Assembly: GCF_007828045.1 (NCBI RefSeq)
Contig: NZ_VITN01000005.1
Coordinates: 124,001 to 188,000, forward strand
Direction: 5' to 3'
DNA length: 64,000 nt
Source: Nitrospirillum amazonense
Lineage (GTDB): Bacteria > Pseudomonadota > Alphaproteobacteria > Azospirillales > Azospirillaceae
Shown here: positions 1 through 9,005 of the stretch, in pieces
Layout: each line of letters begins with the position of its first letter
Numbering within the stretch: the first letter of the stretch is position 1
Made by a program: the position numbers and the translations under genes
The notes under the pieces: generated by a model
The model's database searches: none
What the model was told of the DNA's origin: nothing
What the model saw: the letters and a program-made list of their open reading frames with translations, nothing else

Positions 1-171
1 CGTCACCAGCATGATCATGGCGATGGCGCCGAAGTTCCAGAAGTAGTTGAAGTTACGCGGGGTGGGAAACACCCCGTATTCCTTCTGGATCATGGTGAAG
101 ATCGGCAGCCGCTGGTCGAGCCAGTTGACCACCGGATTCTTGAAAGAGGACGTTGCAGGGCCGTGGGCCAT
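1..171 (-). CDS. petB: cytochrome b of the bc1 complex, N-terminal part (cut by window edge)
   Basis: Only the first 57 codons are inside the window; the gene runs off the left edge. The protein begins MAHGPATSSFKNPVVNWLDQ and continues with a segment typical of cytochrome b N-termini (RLPIFTMIQKEYGVFPTPRN, then NFNYFWNFGAIAM at the start of the first membrane helix). It would be the membrane haem-b subunit of ubiquinol-cytochrome c reductase. It lies 23 bases downstream of the Rieske gene on the same strand, the usual petA-petB(-petC) order in alphaproteobacteria, so the two are almost certainly co-transcribed. The ATG at 171 is preceded by a GGAG-type ribosome site. Confidence 0.9.
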   Translation of the reverse strand, partial: MAHGPATSSFKNPVVNWLDQRLPIFTMIQKEYGVFPTPRNFNYFWNFGAIAMIMLVT

Positions 172-194
172 ATCTCGCTCCCTGGAGGTCCGGC

Positions 195-767
195 TTAGCC
201 GATACGGATCGAAGTGTCGGTCTTGAACGCGTAGCCGGGCACTTCCAGGTTACGCGGCGCGGGACCCTTGCGGATGCGGCCGGACGTATCATAGACCGAA
301 CCATGGCAGGGGCAGAACCAGCCGCCGTACTCGCCGCGGGGATCGGAATTCTTCTGCCCCAGCGGGATACAGCCCAGGTGGGTGCAGATGCCGACGACCA
401 CCAGCCATTCCGGCTTCTTCGCGCGGTCCGCGTCCTTCTGCGGGTCGCGCAATTCGGAGACGTTCACGTCCGTGGCGGACTTGATTTCCTCGGGCGTCCG
501 GTGGCGGATGAACACCGGCTTGCCGCGCCAGGTCACGGTGATGGACTGCCCCACCTGCACCGGCGCCAGGTCCACATCGGTACTGGCCAGCGCCAGGGTG
601 TCGGCCGCGGGGTTCAGGCTGTCGATGAAGGGCCACACGGTGACGGCGGCGCCCACGACACCGGTCGCGGCGGCAGCCAAGTATATGAAATCGCGGCGCG
701 AGGGATCCCCGCCGCTGTGAGAGCCGCTCCCCGGCCCATGCCCGGCCGTCTGGGTCGTGTCCGCCAT
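195..767 (-). CDS. petA: ubiquinol-cytochrome c reductase Rieske iron-sulfur subunit
   Basis: This 190-residue protein carries the Rieske [2Fe-2S] domain. CTHLGC (Cys128, His130, Cys133) and CPCHGS (Cys152, Cys154, His155) supply the two Cys and two His cluster ligands and the stabilising disulfide. Residues 24-50 (SRRDFIYL followed by a hydrophobic stretch) form the twin-arginine membrane anchor usual for this subunit. It passes electrons from ubiquinol to cytochrome c1 on the periplasmic side. I chose the ATG at 767 because GAGGAGAAGCTTGGT precedes it; the frame stays open further upstream but that part has no family resemblance. It is first in an operon with petB, and its promoter should lie in the 290-base gap to the divergent trmL. 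Confidence 0.96.
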   Translation of the reverse strand: MADTTQTAGHGPGSGSHSGGDPSRRDFIYLAAAATGVVGAAVTVWPFIDSLNPAADTLALASTDVDLAPVQVGQSITVTWRGKPVFIRHRTPEEIKSATDVNVSELRDPQKDADRAKKPEWLVVVGICTHLGCIPLGQKNSDPRGEYGGWFCPCHGSVYDTSGRIRKGPAPRNLEVPGYAFKTDTSIRIG

Positions 768-1056
768 ACCAAGCTTCTCCTCGAAGTCAGGGGCACCTGA
801 AAACGCCCCGGCGCCCGCCTCACAAGGGTTTCCCAATGTTCTTATATCCTTACCCAAGCGGACCAGCCTTGCGCAGGCCCACGGCGAATAAGGTTGACGG
901 CCGGTGTCTTGTCCGGTCGCGGTAAATCCATATACATGCCCCCCAAGGCCTTGGGAAGCGTATGAATGTGCCCTCAACGCTATTCTTAGCTGCACAAGCG
1001 AAAGGTTTGGCGGCTTAAGAGCTAGTCTTTCCAACACCTTATCGGACTACCTTCCC

Positions 1057-1566
1057 GTGCGGATCGCCCTTTACCAACCCGACATCCCCCAGAACGCCGG
1101 CACCCTGATGCGCCTTGGCGCCTGCCTGAATGTGGGCATCGACATCATCGAACCGTGCGGATTCGTTCTGGACGATAAACGCCTGCGCCGGTCGGGCATG
1201 GACTACCTGGAGGGTGTGGATCTGGTGCGCCACACCTCCTGGTCCGCGTTCGAGACGCGTCGGCGGGCGAACGGTCAATCCCAGGGCGACGCAGGGCAGC
1301 CCTCCCCGGGGCGGGGCGGGTCCGCGCCCCGCCTGCTGCTGCTGACCACCCGCGCAGCCTTGTGCTACACCGATTTCGTCTTCCAGCCGGACGACATCCT
1401 GCTGCTGGGCCGGGAATCGGCCGGCGTGCCGGAGGAGGTGCACGCCGCCGCCGACGCCCGCCTCGCCATACCCTTGCGCCCAGGCCTGCGTTCGCTCAAC
1501 GTCGCCATGGCCGCCGCCATGGTGGTGGGCGAGGCCGTCCGCCAGTTGGACGCCTGGCCCCGCTGA
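1057..1566 (+). CDS. trmL: tRNA (cytidine(34)-2'-O)-methyltransferase, SPOUT family
   Basis: The 169-residue product matches TrmL/YibK, which 2'-O-methylates the wobble nucleotide of certain leucine tRNAs using S-adenosylmethionine. The N-terminus [19 protein letters not shown], the [21 protein letters not shown] block and the C-terminal knot motifs [14 protein letters not shown] and [17 protein letters not shown] are all recognisable. The GTG start at 1057 is chosen by alignment with the family N-terminus; no good ribosome site is visible. A Gly/Gln/Pro-rich insertion near residues 68-90 (around [15 protein letters not shown]) is not part of the core fold and looks like a loop extension. hemF follows 31 bases downstream on the same strand. 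Confidence 0.92.
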   Translation: MRIALYQPDIPQNAGTLMRLGACLNVGIDIIEPCGFVLDDKRLRRSGMDYLEGVDLVRHTSWSAFETRRRANGQSQGDAGQPSPGRGGSAPRLLLLTTRAALCYTDFVFQPDDILLLGRESAGVPEEVHAAADARLAIPLRPGLRSLNVAMAAAMVVGEAVRQLDAWPR

Positions 1567-1597
1567 CCTCTGGAACCTGCCTACCTGGAACCCATTG

Positions 1598-2554
1598 ATG
1601 ACCGACATTCCCCTGTCCTCGAGCCTGCTGCCCGCCGAAGCGCTAGCCGGCGACGCCCCTCTGGCGGAGGAGCGCAAGGCCCGGGCATCCGCCTGGTTCC
1701 AGGATCTGCGCGACCGCATCTGCGCCGCCTTCGAGGCCATCGAGGATGAGGCGGCCGCCCTGCCCGCCTATGGCGAGGGCGCGCCGGGCCGGTTCGAGCG
1801 CAAGGCCTGGGCCAGAGTTACTGAGACGGGCCCCGATGCGGATGGCCAGACCAAGGGCGGTGGCGGCGTCATGTCACTGATGCGCGGCCGGGTGTTCGAG
1901 AAGGTGGGCGTCAACATCTCCACCGTCCACGGCACCTTCTCCGAGGAATTCCGCGCCCAGATCCCGGGGGCGGCCACCACCGGCCGCTTCTGGGCGAGCG
2001 GCATCAGCCTGGTGGCGCACATGCGCAGCCCCCTGGTGCCGGCGGTGCACATGAACACCCGCCATCTGGTGACGGAGCAGGCTTGGTTCGGCGGCGGCGC
2101 CGACCTGACGCCCATGTTCCTGGACAGCGCCGAGACGGCGGAGGACGCCGCCACCTTCCACGCGGCGCTGAAGGCCGCCTGCGACGCACACGGCGCCGAC
2201 TACTACGTCCGCTTCAAGGAGTGGTGCGACCGCTACTTCTTCCTGCCCCACCGCAACGAGCCGCGCGGCGTGGGCGGCATCTTTTACGACCGGCACGACA
2301 CCGGCGACTGGGAGGCCGACTTCGCCTTCACCAAGGCCGTGGGCCAGGCCTTCCTGGATGTCTACCCCCTGATCGTGCGCCGGCGCCTGGGCCTGCCCTG
2401 GACGGAAGCGCAGCGCCACCACCAACTGGTGCGCCGGGGCAGGTATGTGGAGTTCAACCTGCTGCACGACCGGGGCACCCTGTTCGGCCTGAAGACCGGC
2501 GGCAACATCGAGGCCATCCTGATGAGCCTGCCACCCGAGGTGAAATGGCCGTAA
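1598..2554 (+). CDS. hemF: oxygen-dependent coproporphyrinogen III oxidase
   Basis: The 318-residue protein is the aerobic enzyme that converts coproporphyrinogen III to protoporphyrinogen IX in haem synthesis. Family signatures include [20 protein letters not shown] near residue 87, the substrate-pocket stretch [20 protein letters not shown] near 150, [20 protein letters not shown] near 210, and [20 protein letters not shown] near 285. Length is normal. An in-frame TTG lies three bases upstream of the chosen ATG; the ATG at 1598 is preferred. It probably shares a transcript with trmL. Confidence 0.96.
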   Translation: MTDIPLSSSLLPAEALAGDAPLAEERKARASAWFQDLRDRICAAFEAIEDEAAALPAYGEGAPGRFERKAWARVTETGPDADGQTKGGGGVMSLMRGRVFEKVGVNISTVHGTFSEEFRAQIPGAATTGRFWASGISLVAHMRSPLVPAVHMNTRHLVTEQAWFGGGADLTPMFLDSAETAEDAATFHAALKAACDAHGADYYVRFKEWCDRYFFLPHRNEPRGVGGIFYDRHDTGDWEADFAFTKAVGQAFLDVYPLIVRRRLGLPWTEAQRHHQLVRRGRYVEFNLLHDRGTLFGLKTGGNIEAILMSLPPEVKWP

Positions 2555-2900
2555 GCGCAATCTGACCTGAGCACACCACCCCAGCGGCGAAACCCCTGGT
2601 CGCCCGCGACTGCGGACGCCGGAGATTTCTGAGGAGCCGAGGGCGGACTGGAAATCGAGAACAGGGCAGGACGCGGATGTGTCCGCCCGCCGTCCGAGGG
2701 CGAAAAACAAGGGCCCCGAGGACATCACCCCGGGGCCCGATAAAAAGAGCCGGTCGACGGAAGGGGAAAGGAGGCCGCCATTCCGCCCGTCGCGCCACAC
2801 GACTAGCGCGCCGCCGACCGGCTGTACGGTGCCCTGTCTAAACGGGGGCGAGGACTCCGCATCGCCCAGGCCCCAGGCACCGATAGGAATTCAACACAAC
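2555..2900. other. intergenic region between convergent hemF and EF-hand gene
   Basis: I see no convincing gene here. The only clear structure is the GC-rich hairpin near 2711-2738, annotated separately as a terminator. The open frames that cross the region on both strands have no start signals or recognisable content. Confidence 0.6.
2705..2738 (-). terminator. rho-independent terminator of the EF-hand gene
   Basis: GGGCCCCG (2711-2718) and CGGGGCCC (2731-2738) form a perfect 8-bp stem. Read on the minus strand, the stem is followed by TTGTTTTT, fitting termination of the minus-strand gene ending at 2901. It may also stop hemF transcripts arriving from the left, but the plus-strand side has no T run. 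Confidence 0.65.
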
Positions 2901-3419
2901 TCAGGGCGCCTTGCCGGCGTCCGCACGATCTTTGTCCAGCAGGGGCTTGAAGGCGGCGGCCAGGGCCACGTCAGCCTGGTCCACCTTCTGGTCGCCGTTC
3001 TTGTCGTGGAAGCCGAACATGCGCCAGCCGGACGCCATGAACTCCTCCCGCGACATCTTCTGATCGCCATCCAGGTCGATGGCGACGAAGCGGATGTGGG
3101 TCTGCTTCAGCTGCTGGGCCTTGCGCTCCGGCGCCACGTTCTCCTTGTTCAGCCGCGCCTCGAACTCGGCGGTGTATTCCGCCTCACTCACCCAGCCGTC
3201 GCCGTTGGTATCCAGCGCCTTGAACTGCTGGTCGCGCACCGCCTGGTATTCCTGGGCGGTGACCACACCATCGCCGTTCCGGTCATGCTCCTTGATGAAG
3301 CTGGCGATGTCGTGCGAGGCCGCACGAGCGACGCCGGTGGCCAGCAGGGCGGCGCCGATCAACGTGGTCGCGGCGAAGCGGGCGGGGCTGCGGGCAAAAG
3401 CGCGGCGGTTGGGGGCCAT
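2901..3419 (-). CDS. secreted EF-hand calcium-binding protein
   Basis: This 172-residue protein has an N-terminal signal peptide (basic RRAFARSPAR then a hydrophobic stretch ending GVARA) and four EF-hand-type loops: DRNGDGVVTAQE, DTNGDGWVSEAE, DLDGDQKMSREE and DKNGDQKVDQAD. The first two match the canonical calcium loop best. It is probably periplasmic, with a buffering or sensing role that the sequence does not define. The ATG at 3419 is chosen because AAGGAT precedes it and because it gives a proper signal peptide. The gene stands alone, with a terminator downstream and a Fur-type inverted repeat about 100 bases upstream, which suggests metal-responsive expression (inference). Confidence 0.85.
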   Translation of the reverse strand: MAPNRRAFARSPARFAATTLIGAALLATGVARAASHDIASFIKEHDRNGDGVVTAQEYQAVRDQQFKALDTNGDGWVSEAEYTAEFEARLNKENVAPERKAQQLKQTHIRFVAIDLDGDQKMSREEFMASGWRMFGFHDKNGDQKVDQADVALAAAFKPLLDKDRADAGKAP

Positions 3420-3519
3420 GACGGAAAATCCTTGGGAAAGCGGGCATCGGTGACGGGCGCCGGGGGCGTCCCACGTTGGCCCCCACGCCGCGTCCATCAG
3501 CGTCGGGCACTACCAATAA

Positions 3520-3534
3520 TGATAGTCATTCTCA
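3520..3534. promoter_or_regulatory. Fur-type 7-1-7 inverted repeat
   Basis: Read on the minus strand the site is TGAGAATGACTATCA, matching 12 of 14 defined positions of the 7-1-7 Fur consensus TGATAAT-N-ATTATCA. It sits in the divergent region 100 bases upstream of the EF-hand start and 140 bases upstream of the gene at 3677. In alphaproteobacteria this protein family may respond to manganese (Mur) or iron. Confidence 0.6.
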
Positions 3535-3676
3535 TTTGCAAGCTGAAAAATGATCCTTGCGTCGGGTGGCGGCGCGGCCCCTCAATGAGAGCCAATTGCT
3601 ATTCTTAAGAGAAAATCTAATGGATCAAAGCTCGTGTATATATCCCGCAGCGTAACAACCTCTGAGGGAGATATCC

Positions 3677-4663
3677 ATGCCAAGCCCAACCATCACCTAC
3701 CACGATATCCTGCCGCCCAACTCCTTCGTGACCGGCATCCGCCAGGATGGCGGCGGAGGCCAGCCCGTCGTGCTGTCCGGCAATTACCAGCCCACCGGCG
3801 GCGGCAAGCCGCAGGCGATGCTGTATCGCGGGCCGCTGTATCCCACGGACAGCAACGGCATCTTCCCGTTCCTGCCCGCCTTCCCCGGGCAAACCGTCGT
3901 CACCTCGACCTTCTACGGCCCCAACACCGCCCTGTTCGACCCCAGCCTGGGCCACGGCAACGTGCGGGCGGTGGGCAGCTACCAGTATGAGGAAAGCGGC
4001 CAGGGCGACCACGGCATGATCTACCAGGGGCCGCTGGACGGGTCAGGCATCTGGACGCAGATCGACGTGCCCGCCGACGTGGCCGGCGGCACCGTGGCCA
4101 ACACCCTGGCGCACAGCACCATGGGCGACCTGGTGGTGGGCAACTACGACCTGACGGGCCAGCCCGGTTCCGGCAACGGTTTCATCTACAACGTGAAGAC
4201 CGGCACCTTCCAAGTGTTGGACATCGGCGCCCTGGCCACCCTGTACGGCATCTGGCAGAACGGGCCCAAGGACCTGGCGCCCTACACGCTAGCAGGCGGC
4301 TACAAGCAGGGCCACGGCCTGAACACCGGCCTGCTGGCGGACTACGACCCCGCCACCGGCACGCTCAGCCGCGTCACCTCGCTGAGCTATGAGGGCAAGC
4401 CCGGCATCGTCACCCATTTCGAGGGCATCAGCGCCGTGCCCGGGGGCTATGCCCTGGCGGCCACCACCGACGCCGACGGCGCCTTCGTCCATGTCGACCG
4501 CCTGGCCGATGGCGGCTTCGGTCCGGCGCGCTGGCTGCCGGCCGCCAACCCGGCCAGCGCCAGCATCAGCACCGCCAACTCCATCCTGCGCAACAACCTG
4601 GTCGGCATCTACCACCCCGCCAGCGGCGGCGTGCAAAGCTACGTGGCCACGCTGGCGGACTGA
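3677..4663 (+). CDS. hypothetical protein, glycine-rich, beta-repeat-like
   Basis: I do not recognise this 328-residue protein. It has no signal peptide or membrane segment. It contains recurring short motifs such as SGNYQPTGG, AVGSYQYEESGQGDHGM, VVGNYDLTGQPGSGNGF and LAGGYKQGHGLNTG, spaced at about 50-60 residues, with the pattern G-x-Y followed by a glycine-rich turn. That spacing suggests a beta-propeller or other repeated beta-sheet fold. The start is well supported by TGAGGGAGATATCC upstream of the ATG. The gene is divergent from the EF-hand gene and could share the Fur-type box. A 220-base gap separates it from the amine oxidase operon downstream. Confidence 0.6.
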   Translation: MPSPTITYHDILPPNSFVTGIRQDGGGGQPVVLSGNYQPTGGGKPQAMLYRGPLYPTDSNGIFPFLPAFPGQTVVTSTFYGPNTALFDPSLGHGNVRAVGSYQYEESGQGDHGMIYQGPLDGSGIWTQIDVPADVAGGTVANTLAHSTMGDLVVGNYDLTGQPGSGNGFIYNVKTGTFQVLDIGALATLYGIWQNGPKDLAPYTLAGGYKQGHGLNTGLLADYDPATGTLSRVTSLSYEGKPGIVTHFEGISAVPGGYALAATTDADGAFVHVDRLADGGFGPARWLPAANPASASISTANSILRNNLVGIYHPASGGVQSYVATLAD

Positions 4664-4884
4664 CCGCCCAGCGAAGGGACGCCCATCGGATTGACAGCCC
4701 CGCTGGCCCATGCAACGCTGATCAGCCGTCGGTTGATCACGGTTTCACCGGACCGGCGGGGTATCAAAAAACGGGCATTTATTCCAATAAACTCAATCAA
4801 CTGCGAACCGGCGCCACCAAGGCCGCCGGGCCGATAAGACGGGGAGGCTCGCCGCACTTCAAAAATAATGGAGGCGGAACGGGC

Positions 4885-6471
4885 ATGGGTTTTAGGGACA
4901 TGAAAAGGCGCGACCTGCTGAGCCTGATCGGCACGGTGGCGGGCAGCGCCGTGATGTATCAGGCGGCCACCAGCCTGGGACTGGCGGCGGAGACCACCTA
5001 CAAGGGCCCCATCAAGCTGGACGGCGACGCCAAGGGCGCGTCCATCCTGATCCTAGGCGCCGGCGTGGCCGGCCTGGTGGCGGCGATCGAGCTGCGCAAG
5101 GCGGGCTACAAGGTCCAGGTGCTGGAGTACCGGGAGAAGGCGGGCGGCCGCAGCTGGAGCTTGCGCGGCGGCGACACCTACACCGAGCTGGGCGGCTTCA
5201 AGCAGACGGTGGGCTTCGACAAGGGGCTGTACATCAACCCCGGCCCCTGGCGCATCCCCTACCACCACCGCGCCGTGCTGGATTACTGCCACCGCTACGG
5301 CGTGGCGCTGGAGCCGTTCAACCAGGTCAACTACAACGCCTATCTCCATTCCGCCAAAGCCTACGGCGGCAAGCCGCAGCGCTTCCGCGAGATCCAGGCC
5401 GACTATCACGGCCACGTGGCGGAGCTGCTGGCCAAGCTGACCCACCAGAACGCGCTGGACGGCACGGTCACCAAGGAAGACCAGGAAAAGCTGCTGGAAT
5501 CGCTGCGCGGCTGGGGCGGGCTGGACAAGAACTACGCCTATGCCGCCAGCCTGGAATCCAGCAACGTGCGCGGCTATGAGAAGGCGCCCGGCGGGGGCAT
5601 GAACGGCGCGCCGGTGCCCTCCACGCCTGCGTCCTTACGCGACGTGATGCAGGGCGGCCTGTGGCGCTTCCTGGGCATGGGCCTGAGGGATGAGTTCCAG
5701 TCCACCATCTTCCAGCCGGTGGGCGGCATGGACCAGTTCCCCACCGCCCTGGCGCGGGAGGTGAAGGATCTGATCCGCTTCAACACCAAGGTGACGGAGA
5801 TCCACCAGGACGACCACGGCGTCACCGTCACCTATACCGACACTGTAAAGGGCGGGGCAGCGCAGACAGCCAAGGCGGACTGGTGCCTGTGCACCATCCC
5901 CCTGTCGGTGCTGAGCCAGATCAAGCTGAACGTGGGACCCAAGATGGCCAGCGCCATCAGCGCCGTGCCCTATGAGGCCGCGGCCAAGGTGGGCCTGCAG
6001 TTCAAGCGCCGCTTCTGGGAACAGGACGAGGCCATCTACGGCGGCATCAGCTTCACCGACCTGCCCATCGCCATGATCGGCTACCCCAACAGCGGCTATG
6101 GCAGCCCGGGCAAGGGCGTCCTGCTGGGCACCTACGTCTTCGGCGCCTACGCCATGGAATACACCGCCATGCCGCCGGAGGAGCGCATCAAGCGCGCCCT
6201 GGCCTACGGCGCCCAGATCCATCCGCAATACACCAAGGAGTTCGACACCGGCGTGGCCGTGGGCTGGCATCGCGTTCCCTGGACCCTGGGCTGCCACGCG
6301 TCATGGACCGAGGAGACGCGGGCCGCGCATTACCAGGACCTGTGCCAGGTGGACGGGCGCATCGCCCTGGCGGGTGAGCACGCCAGCTACATCACCGGCT
6401 GGCAGGAGGGGGCGGTCCTGTCCTCCCTCGACGCCATCACCCGCCTGCACCAGCGGGTCGTGACGGCCTGA
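4885..6471 (+). CDS. exported flavin-containing amine oxidase/dehydrogenase
   Basis: The 528-residue protein belongs to the flavin amine oxidase family (monoamine and L-amino-acid oxidases, NicA2). The FAD-binding Rossmann motif is ILILGAGVAGLVAAIELRKA near residue 53, with REKAGGRSW completing the nucleotide site. The C-terminal FAD motif is RIALAGEHASYITGWQEGAV near residue 492. The N-terminus (MKRRDLLSLIGTVAGSAVMY) looks like a twin-arginine signal, implying export of the folded flavoprotein. It would oxidise an amine or amino acid; the substrate cannot be read from sequence. The ATG at 4885 has GGAGG ten bases upstream; an alternative ATG is at 4900. A c-type cytochrome follows 25 bases downstream and is the likely electron acceptor. 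Confidence 0.85.
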   Translation: MGFRDMKRRDLLSLIGTVAGSAVMYQAATSLGLAAETTYKGPIKLDGDAKGASILILGAGVAGLVAAIELRKAGYKVQVLEYREKAGGRSWSLRGGDTYTELGGFKQTVGFDKGLYINPGPWRIPYHHRAVLDYCHRYGVALEPFNQVNYNAYLHSAKAYGGKPQRFREIQADYHGHVAELLAKLTHQNALDGTVTKEDQEKLLESLRGWGGLDKNYAYAASLESSNVRGYEKAPGGGMNGAPVPSTPASLRDVMQGGLWRFLGMGLRDEFQSTIFQPVGGMDQFPTALAREVKDLIRFNTKVTEIHQDDHGVTVTYTDTVKGGAAQTAKADWCLCTIPLSVLSQIKLNVGPKMASAISAVPYEAAAKVGLQFKRRFWEQDEAIYGGISFTDLPIAMIGYPNSGYGSPGKGVLLGTYVFGAYAMEYTAMPPEERIKRALAYGAQIHPQYTKEFDTGVAVGWHRVPWTLGCHASWTEETRAAHYQDLCQVDGRIALAGEHASYITGWQEGAVLSSLDAITRLHQRVVTA

Positions 6472-6496
6472 CGCCCCCTATCCCGAGAGACACGCC

Positions 6497-6937
6497 ATGA
6501 CGATCTTCAAGTCTTTCACGGTGAAGGCGGCCGGCCTGACGGCGCTGCTGACCGCCCTCCATGTCGCGGTGGGGGTCCTGCCCCATCCGGCCCACGCCCA
6601 GGCGTCGGACGCCAGCTCCGCCGCCTTCGCCAGCCCGCGCCATTTCGGACAGAAGGACGGCGCCGCGCTGTACCAGGCCATCTGCCAGGGCTGCCACATG
6701 CCGGACGCCAAGGGCGCCACCGGCGCCGGCACCTACCCCGCCCTGGCCGGCAACCCTAACCTGGAAGCGGCGGGCTATCCCGTCGCCATGGTGGTGCACG
6801 GGCAAAAGGCCATGCCGCCCATCGGGGAGTTCCTGGATGACGACCAGGTGGCGGCAGTGGTGAATTATGTCCGCACCCACTTCGGCAACCACTACACCGA
6901 CACGGTCACGGCCGCCGATGTGAAGGCGGCCAGATGA
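6497..6937 (+). CDS. periplasmic c-type cytochrome, partner of the amine oxidase
   Basis: The 146-residue product has a cleavable signal peptide (hydrophobic residues 10-30, ending HPAHAQA) and one haem c attachment site, CQGCH (Cys63, Cys66, His67). A later methionine in KAMPPIGEF is the probable sixth ligand, so this is a small class I cytochrome c. It lies directly downstream of the flavin amine oxidase with a 25-base gap and is presumably in the same transcript. The pairing suggests that electrons from the reduced flavin go to this cytochrome rather than to oxygen (inference, by analogy with NicA2 and CycN). Confidence 0.88.
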   Translation: MTIFKSFTVKAAGLTALLTALHVAVGVLPHPAHAQASDASSAAFASPRHFGQKDGAALYQAICQGCHMPDAKGATGAGTYPALAGNPNLEAAGYPVAMVVHGQKAMPPIGEFLDDDQVAAVVNYVRTHFGNHYTDTVTAADVKAAR

Positions 6938-6997
6938 GGTTACAGGGCCGGGATCGGACCGTTCGATCCCGCCTTGTTCCCTATTATTCCCCGGCCC

Positions 6998-8257
6998 CTA
7001 TTGTTCCCCGGTGGAGGCGCCGGCGGACAGGCGCCGCTCCAGCTCCGCCAGGCAAGCGTCGCGGTCGGGCTGGAAGTCGTGGGCGATCCACCAGCGCTCC
7101 AGCTCGCCCATCAGGCGGCCGACCTCCGGCCCCGGCGGCTGGCCCCTGTCCAGGATGTCCTGGCCGCGCAGGGGGAAGGGGATTTCCCGCCAGGCGGAGG
7201 CCTCGGCCAGGGGTTCGAACAGCTCGAAGGCCGGCGTGCCCATGGCGGCGGCCGACAGCAGCAGCACGGCGCGGTAGATCTCCGGCCCCAGGCGGTGCAG
7301 GGCGATGCGCCGCGACTTGAAGGGCAGCTCGGGGTGCACGTCCACCACCGGGGCGGCGATGGCCGCCAGCCGGTCGCGCTGGAAGTTGGAGAAGCGCAGC
7401 CGGTCGGCCACCGCCTCCGCCGCGCTGTGGGCCAGGGGGCCGGCCGGCAGCAGCGCCGCCAGGCGGGCCAGCGGCTCCGTCTCCCCCACCATCCATTCCA
7501 GCCGGTCCAGCGCCGCCAGGCGGTCCACCGCCACGGCCTGGGGCAGGACCTGCTCCATGATCCCCTGGTCGACCATGATGCGCCAGACCTCGGCGGCCCG
7601 GTCGGTGGCCAGCAGCTTCAGCAACTCTTCCCGCACGCGCTCCCCCGACAGGCCGCCGACCAGGGGCGCCAGGCGGGTGCAGGCGTCCAGCGCGGCCTGG
7701 TCCGGCGGACCCTTGCCCAGGCGGGCGTAGAAACGGAAAAAGCGCAACAGGCGCAGCACGTCCTCGCGGATGCGGGTCTCGGCATCGCCGATGAAGCGCA
7801 CGCGCCCCGCCGTCAGGTCGGGCACGCCGCCGAAGGGGTCGTACAGCTCGCCATCCACGGTCAGCGATAGGGCGTTGAAGGTGAAGTCGCGCCGCGAGGC
7901 ATCGGCCAGCCAGTCGTCGGTGAAGGCCACCCGGGCGCTGCGGCCGAAGGTTTCCACATCCTGGCGCAGGGTGGTGATCTCGAACGTCTCGTTGCCGATG
8001 ATGGCGGTGACGGTGCCGTGCTTCAGGCCGGTGGGCACGACACGGATGCCGTCGGCCTTCAGCCGCCGCATCACCTCCTCCGGCGGCAGGGGGGTGGCGA
8101 TATCGATGTCGGCCGCCTGGATTTCCAACAGGCAATCCCGCACGCAGCCACCGACGAATCGCGCCTCCTGCCCGGTGCGCATCAGGGATTGCAGGACACG
8201 GCGGCTGGCCACGGAAGCCAGCGGGCCCGTGGGCACCAGGGAGCGGACGGAGGTCAT
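6998..8257 (-). CDS. cca: CCA tRNA nucleotidyltransferase / poly(A) polymerase family
   Basis: The 419-residue protein is a class II nucleotidyltransferase that adds or repairs the 3' CCA of tRNAs. The head domain shows FVGGCVRDCLL near residue 34 and the catalytic acid pair in DIDIATPLPP; RRDFTFNALS and GGVPDLTAGRVRFIGD are the neck-region signatures, followed by EDVLRLLRFFRFYARL. Because the window shows no separate poly(A) polymerase, either activity is possible, but CCA addition is the default in this position. It is the last gene of a minus-strand group with the NUDIX and DUF1285 genes, a common alphaproteobacterial arrangement. Confidence 0.93.
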   Translation of the reverse strand: MTSVRSLVPTGPLASVASRRVLQSLMRTGQEARFVGGCVRDCLLEIQAADIDIATPLPPEEVMRRLKADGIRVVPTGLKHGTVTAIIGNETFEITTLRQDVETFGRSARVAFTDDWLADASRRDFTFNALSLTVDGELYDPFGGVPDLTAGRVRFIGDAETRIREDVLRLLRFFRFYARLGKGPPDQAALDACTRLAPLVGGLSGERVREELLKLLATDRAAEVWRIMVDQGIMEQVLPQAVAVDRLAALDRLEWMVGETEPLARLAALLPAGPLAHSAAEAVADRLRFSNFQRDRLAAIAAPVVDVHPELPFKSRRIALHRLGPEIYRAVLLLSAAAMGTPAFELFEPLAEASAWREIPFPLRGQDILDRGQPPGPEVGRLMGELERWWIAHDFQPDRDACLAELERRLSAGASTGEQ

Positions 8258-8348
8258 GGCGCCTTAAGGTTGTATTTTATCGCAATTTTATCAAGTCCGG
8301 GCGGCGGGGGCAACGACCGCGCCCAGGACATACGACATGCCGCCGCCG

Positions 8349-9005
8349 TCAACCGGGCAATCCCAGCACCTCACACAAGTTCACCAGCATCCCAGCCGTG
8401 GCCCCCCAGATGTAGCGGTCATCATAGGGGAAGACCCAGAAGTGCCGGAGGGCGCCCTTGAACTCGCGGGACTGCCGCTGGCGGCTGCCGGGATCCAGGA
8501 TGAAGCTCAGCGGCACCTCGAACACCTCCTGCACCTCGAACGGGTCCGGCTGCAGGAAAAAGGGCGGGTTGACCAGGCCCACCACCGGCACGACGCGGAA
8601 GCCGGTGCGGGTGTGGTAGGTGTCCAGCCGGCCCACCACCTCCACCTGGGTGGGGGCCAGCCCCACCTCCTCCTCCGTCTCGCGCAGCGCGGTGGCGATG
8701 GCGTCAGTGTCCTCAGGCTCCACCCGGCCGCCGGGGAAGCTGATCTGGCCGCCATGGGCCGCCAGGTGGGCGCTGCGCTGGGTCAGCAGCACCGTCATGC
8801 CCTCCGGCCGGTCGATCAGGGGCACCAGCACGGCCGCATCGCGCACCGTCGGCGGCGGATCGAACACGCCGCCCACATCCACCTCGTTGCCGTCGCGGTC
8901 GCCCCGGGCGCCGATGCCCGGCCCCTCGAACGCGAAGGCCCCCTCGTGCCGGCCGCCTTGGGGCCCCTGGGCGAAGGCGCGGCGGACCGCCGCCGCCGCC
9001 GTCAT
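8349..9005 (-). CDS. NUDIX hydrolase, CoA pyrophosphatase (UPF0035) type
   Basis: The 218-residue protein contains the NUDIX block SFPGGRVEPEDTDAIATAL followed by RETEEEVGL, preceded by LLTQRSAHLAAHGGQI. That combination is the UPF0035 signature of NudL-type coenzyme A pyrophosphatases, which cleave CoA and its derivatives to 4'-phosphopantetheine compounds and 3',5'-ADP. The ATG at 9005 overlaps the DUF1285 stop codon by four bases (ATGA), indicating translational coupling. The CCA-transferase gene follows about 90 bases downstream. Confidence 0.9.
   Translation of the reverse strand: MTAAAAVRRAFAQGPQGGRHEGAFAFEGPGIGARGDRDGNEVDVGGVFDPPPTVRDAAVLVPLIDRPEGMTVLLTQRSAHLAAHGGQISFPGGRVEPEDTDAIATALRETEEEVGLAPTQVEVVGRLDTYHTRTGFRVVPVVGLVNPPFFLQPDPFEVQEVFEVPLSFILDPGSRQRQSREFKGALRHFWVFPYDDRYIWGATAGMLVNLCEVLGLPG

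Noticed and set aside
2679-3608. Long plus-strand open frame opposite the EF-hand gene
   Set aside because: It reads antisense to clear EF-hand motifs, begins inside a terminator hairpin region and has no ribosome site.
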